The notes under the pieces: model-generated | What the model saw: only the letters and a program-made list of their open reading frames with translations | The model's database searches: none | What the model was told of the DNA's origin: nothing | From: Kitasatospora cineracea | GTDB lineage: Bacteria > Actinomycetota > Actinomycetes > Streptomycetales > Streptomycetaceae | Assembly (NCBI RefSeq): GCF_003751605.1 | Contig: NZ_RJVJ01000001.1 | Location: 5,332,001-5,396,000 of the forward strand | Length of the DNA: 64,000 bases | Reading direction: 5' to 3' | Program-made: the position numbers and the translations under genes | Part shown: positions 62,186 to 64,000 of the stretch, piece after piece | Position numbering within the stretch: the first letter of the stretch is position 1 | How the letters are laid out: each line of letters begins with the position of its first letter

Positions 62186-64000
62186 ATGAGCAACAGACTC
62201 CGCGCCCTCGCCACCCGCGCCGTCGCCGTGCTGGGCACCACCGTGCTCGCCGCCGCCGGCACCGCGACCACCGCCACCGCCGCCCCCACCGCGCAGACCA
62301 CCTGCGCAGCGGCCCAGGTGGTGGCGGACGGCGGGTTCGAGTCCGGCGGCGCGTCCTGGACCTCGTCCAGCGGCGTGATCACCAGCGGCGGCGGCCAGAG
62401 CGCCCACGGCGGAACGTCCTTCGCCTGGCTGGACGGCTACGGGTCGGCGCACACCGACACCCTCAGCCAGACCGTCACCCTCCCGGCCGGCTGCACCAGC
62501 GCCACCCTCGGCTTCTGGCTGCACGTCGACACCGCCGAGACCAGCAGGACCACGGCGTACGACAAGCTGACCGTGAAGCTCGGCGGCACCACCCTCGCCA
62601 CCTACTCCAACCTGGACGCCGCGGCCGGCTACGTGAAGAAGAGCATCGACGTCTCCGGGTACGCCGGGCAGACCGTCAGCCTCTCCTTCGGCGGCGTCGA
62701 GGACTCCGGGCTGCAGACCGGCTTCGTGCTCGACGACGTCACGCTCGACGCCTCCGGCGGCACCACCACCCCGCCGCCCGCCACCGACGCCACCCGCACG
62801 CCGGCCCCCGCCGGGTACACCGTGGCGCTGAGCAGCGACGCGAGCGGCGCCACCTGGACCGGGCACCAGAGCATCGCCTTCGGGAACCCCTCGGCAACCC
62901 CGCTGACCGAGGTGTACCTGCGGCTCTGGGACAACGCCCACGGCAGCTGCCCCAGCACCCCCGTCACCGTCAGCAACCTGACCGGCGGCACCGCCGGCGC
63001 GCTCAGCGCCGACTGCACCGCGCTGAAGGTCACCCTGTCCGCGCCGCTCGGCCAGGGCCGGAGCGGCAGCCTCGGCTTCGACCTGTCCATCGCCGTCCCC
63101 TCCGGCGCCGACCGGTTCGGCCGGGACGGGGCGTTCGCCTTCGTCGGCAACGCGCTGCCCGTCCTCGCCGTGCGCGACGCGAACGGCTGGCACCTGGACC
63201 CCTACACCAACAACGGCGAGTCCTTCTACACCCTGGCCTCCGACTACACCGTCACCCTCGACCACCCCAGCAGCCTGCTGGTCCCCGCCACCGGCACCTC
63301 CGTCGACACCCCCGGCAGCAGCGGACGGACCGTCACCACGGCCACCGCGAAGAACGTCCGCGAGTTCGCCTGGGCGGCCGGCCCGTTCAGCAAGGTCTCC
63401 GGCAGCTCGGCGGCCGGCACCGCGATCAACGTCTACTCGGTCAGCGGCATCAGCTCCAGCGACGCGCAGTCCATGCTGAGCACCGCCAGGACCGCCGTCG
63501 ACGCGCACGCCGCGCGCTTCGGCGCCTACCCCTACGGCGAACTCGACGCCGTGATCGACAACAACTTCTGGTTCGGCGGCATGGAGTACCCCGGTTTCGT
63601 CCTCGACCTGGTCTCCACCACCGCGCTCACCCACGAGATCGGCCACCAGTGGTGGTACGGCATCGTCGGCGACGACGAGTACAACAGCCCGTGGCTGGAC
63701 GAGGCGTTCACCGACTACGCCACCGACCTCGCCCTCGGCAAGACCGGCAGCAACTGCTGGAACAGCACCTCCTGGGCGTCCTCCACCGAGAAGATCAGCA
63801 ACTCGATGGCCTACTGGGACGCCCACTCCTCCCGCTACTCGACGGTCGTCTACGGCTACGGCAAGTGCGCCCTGCACGACCTGCGCCGCACCATCGGCGA
63901 CACCGCGATGACCACGCTGCTGCACGACTACGCGGCGGCGCACTGGTACGGGATCTCCACCACCGCCGAGTTCAAGGCCGCCGCGCAGGCCGCGACCACG
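62186..64000 (+). CDS. Secreted M1-family metallopeptidase (3' end outside window)
   Basis: A 605-codon open part of a larger gene. A Sec-type signal is followed by a jelly-roll carbohydrate-binding-like domain (VADGGFESGGASWTSSSGVI, about residues 40-190), a Thr/Pro linker, an M1 N-terminal domain and the catalytic domain with HEIGHQWWYGI and, 18 residues further, the Glu in WLDEAFTDY. The exopeptidase motif GAMEN is replaced by GGMEYPG, as in other actinobacterial secreted M1 proteins. ATG 62186 has GAGAGGAG just upstream. Confidence 0.9.
   Translation, partial: MSNRLRALATRAVAVLGTTVLAAAGTATTATAAPTAQTTCAAAQVVADGGFESGGASWTSSSGVITSGGGQSAHGGTSFAWLDGYGSAHTDTLSQTVTLPAGCTSATLGFWLHVDTAETSRTTAYDKLTVKLGGTTLATYSNLDAAAGYVKKSIDVSGYAGQTVSLSFGGVEDSGLQTGFVLDDVTLDASGGTTTPPPATDATRTPAPAGYTVALSSDASGATWTGHQSIAFGNPSATPLTEVYLRLWDNAHGSCPSTPVTVSNLTGGTAGALSADCTALKVTLSAPLGQGRSGSLGFDLSIAVPSGADRFGRDGAFAFVGNALPVLAVRDANGWHLDPYTNNGESFYTLASDYTVTLDHPSSLLVPATGTSVDTPGSSGRTVTTATAKNVREFAWAAGPFSKVSGSSAAGTAINVYSVSGISSSDAQSMLSTARTAVDAHAARFGAYPYGELDAVIDNNFWFGGMEYPGFVLDLVSTTALTHEIGHQWWYGIVGDDEYNSPWLDEAFTDYATDLALGKTGSNCWNSTSWASSTEKISNSMAYWDAHSSRYSTVVYGYGKCALHDLRRTIGDTAMTTLLHDYAAAHWYGISTTAEFKAAAQAATT

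Overview
The window is high-GC actinomycete DNA. Codon use, GTG/TTG starts, LacI-controlled glycoside hydrolase loci, MMPL exporters, DUF3040 and DUF1876 proteins and the FHA-ABC plus Ser/Thr kinase genes fit a Streptomyces or Kitasatospora chromosome. No rRNA, tRNA or CRISPR array was found.

The left 45 kb looks accessory. Small functional islands are separated by dead transposase genes: IS5-like at 2.1-2.7 kb, IS1380-like at 14.8 kb, IS3-like at 15.1-16.2 kb, IS630-like at 21.4-22.0, 27.3-28.1 and 36.0 kb, and a nearly whole IS1182-type element with 40-bp terminal inverted repeats at 38.8-40.7 kb. The islands, in order: (1) a glycan-use locus (0.7-14.6 kb) with two LacI repressors, GH42, GH43, a GH35-like enzyme, a three-gene sugar ABC importer and a Tat-exported GH20; two matching palindromes sit between the second repressor and the importer, one at the start site of a good sigma-70 promoter. 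(2) A two-component pair around an MMPL exporter (16.3-20.9 kb). (3) A LysR, CoA-transferase, enoyl-CoA hydratase and amidase group (22.0-26.9 kb). (4) A GPH-type symporter, MaoC hydratase, acyl-CoA ligase and TetR run (28.7-32.8 kb), ended by a strong bidirectional hairpin. (5) A TetR/MMPL divergent pair with a near-perfect 32-bp operator (32.9-35.8 kb). (6) A frameshifted S41-type protease followed by a 26-bp-stem hairpin (36.4-38.1 kb).

The most notable system is at 41.2-44.8 kb: three overlapping minus-strand genes encoding a DUF4297/PD-(D/E)XK-like nuclease, a small middle component, and an SMC/Rad50-like ABC ATPase with a CxxC zinc-hook-like insert. This is the layout of the predicted ABC three-component (ABC-3C) conflict systems. 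It lies beside the IS1182 element, which appears to have cut a neighbouring gene.

From 45 kb onward the region is core-like and free of IS remains: pirin, AhpD-like protein, serine hydrolase, acetyltransferases, hydrolases, MTA phosphorylase, endonuclease VIII, a uridine-kinase-like protein, an HD hydrolase, DUF1876 protein, an FHA-FHA-ABC exporter with a small SH3-like protein and a Ser/Thr kinase, and a secreted M1 metallopeptidase cut by the window end. Several genes here end in strong GC-rich hairpins.
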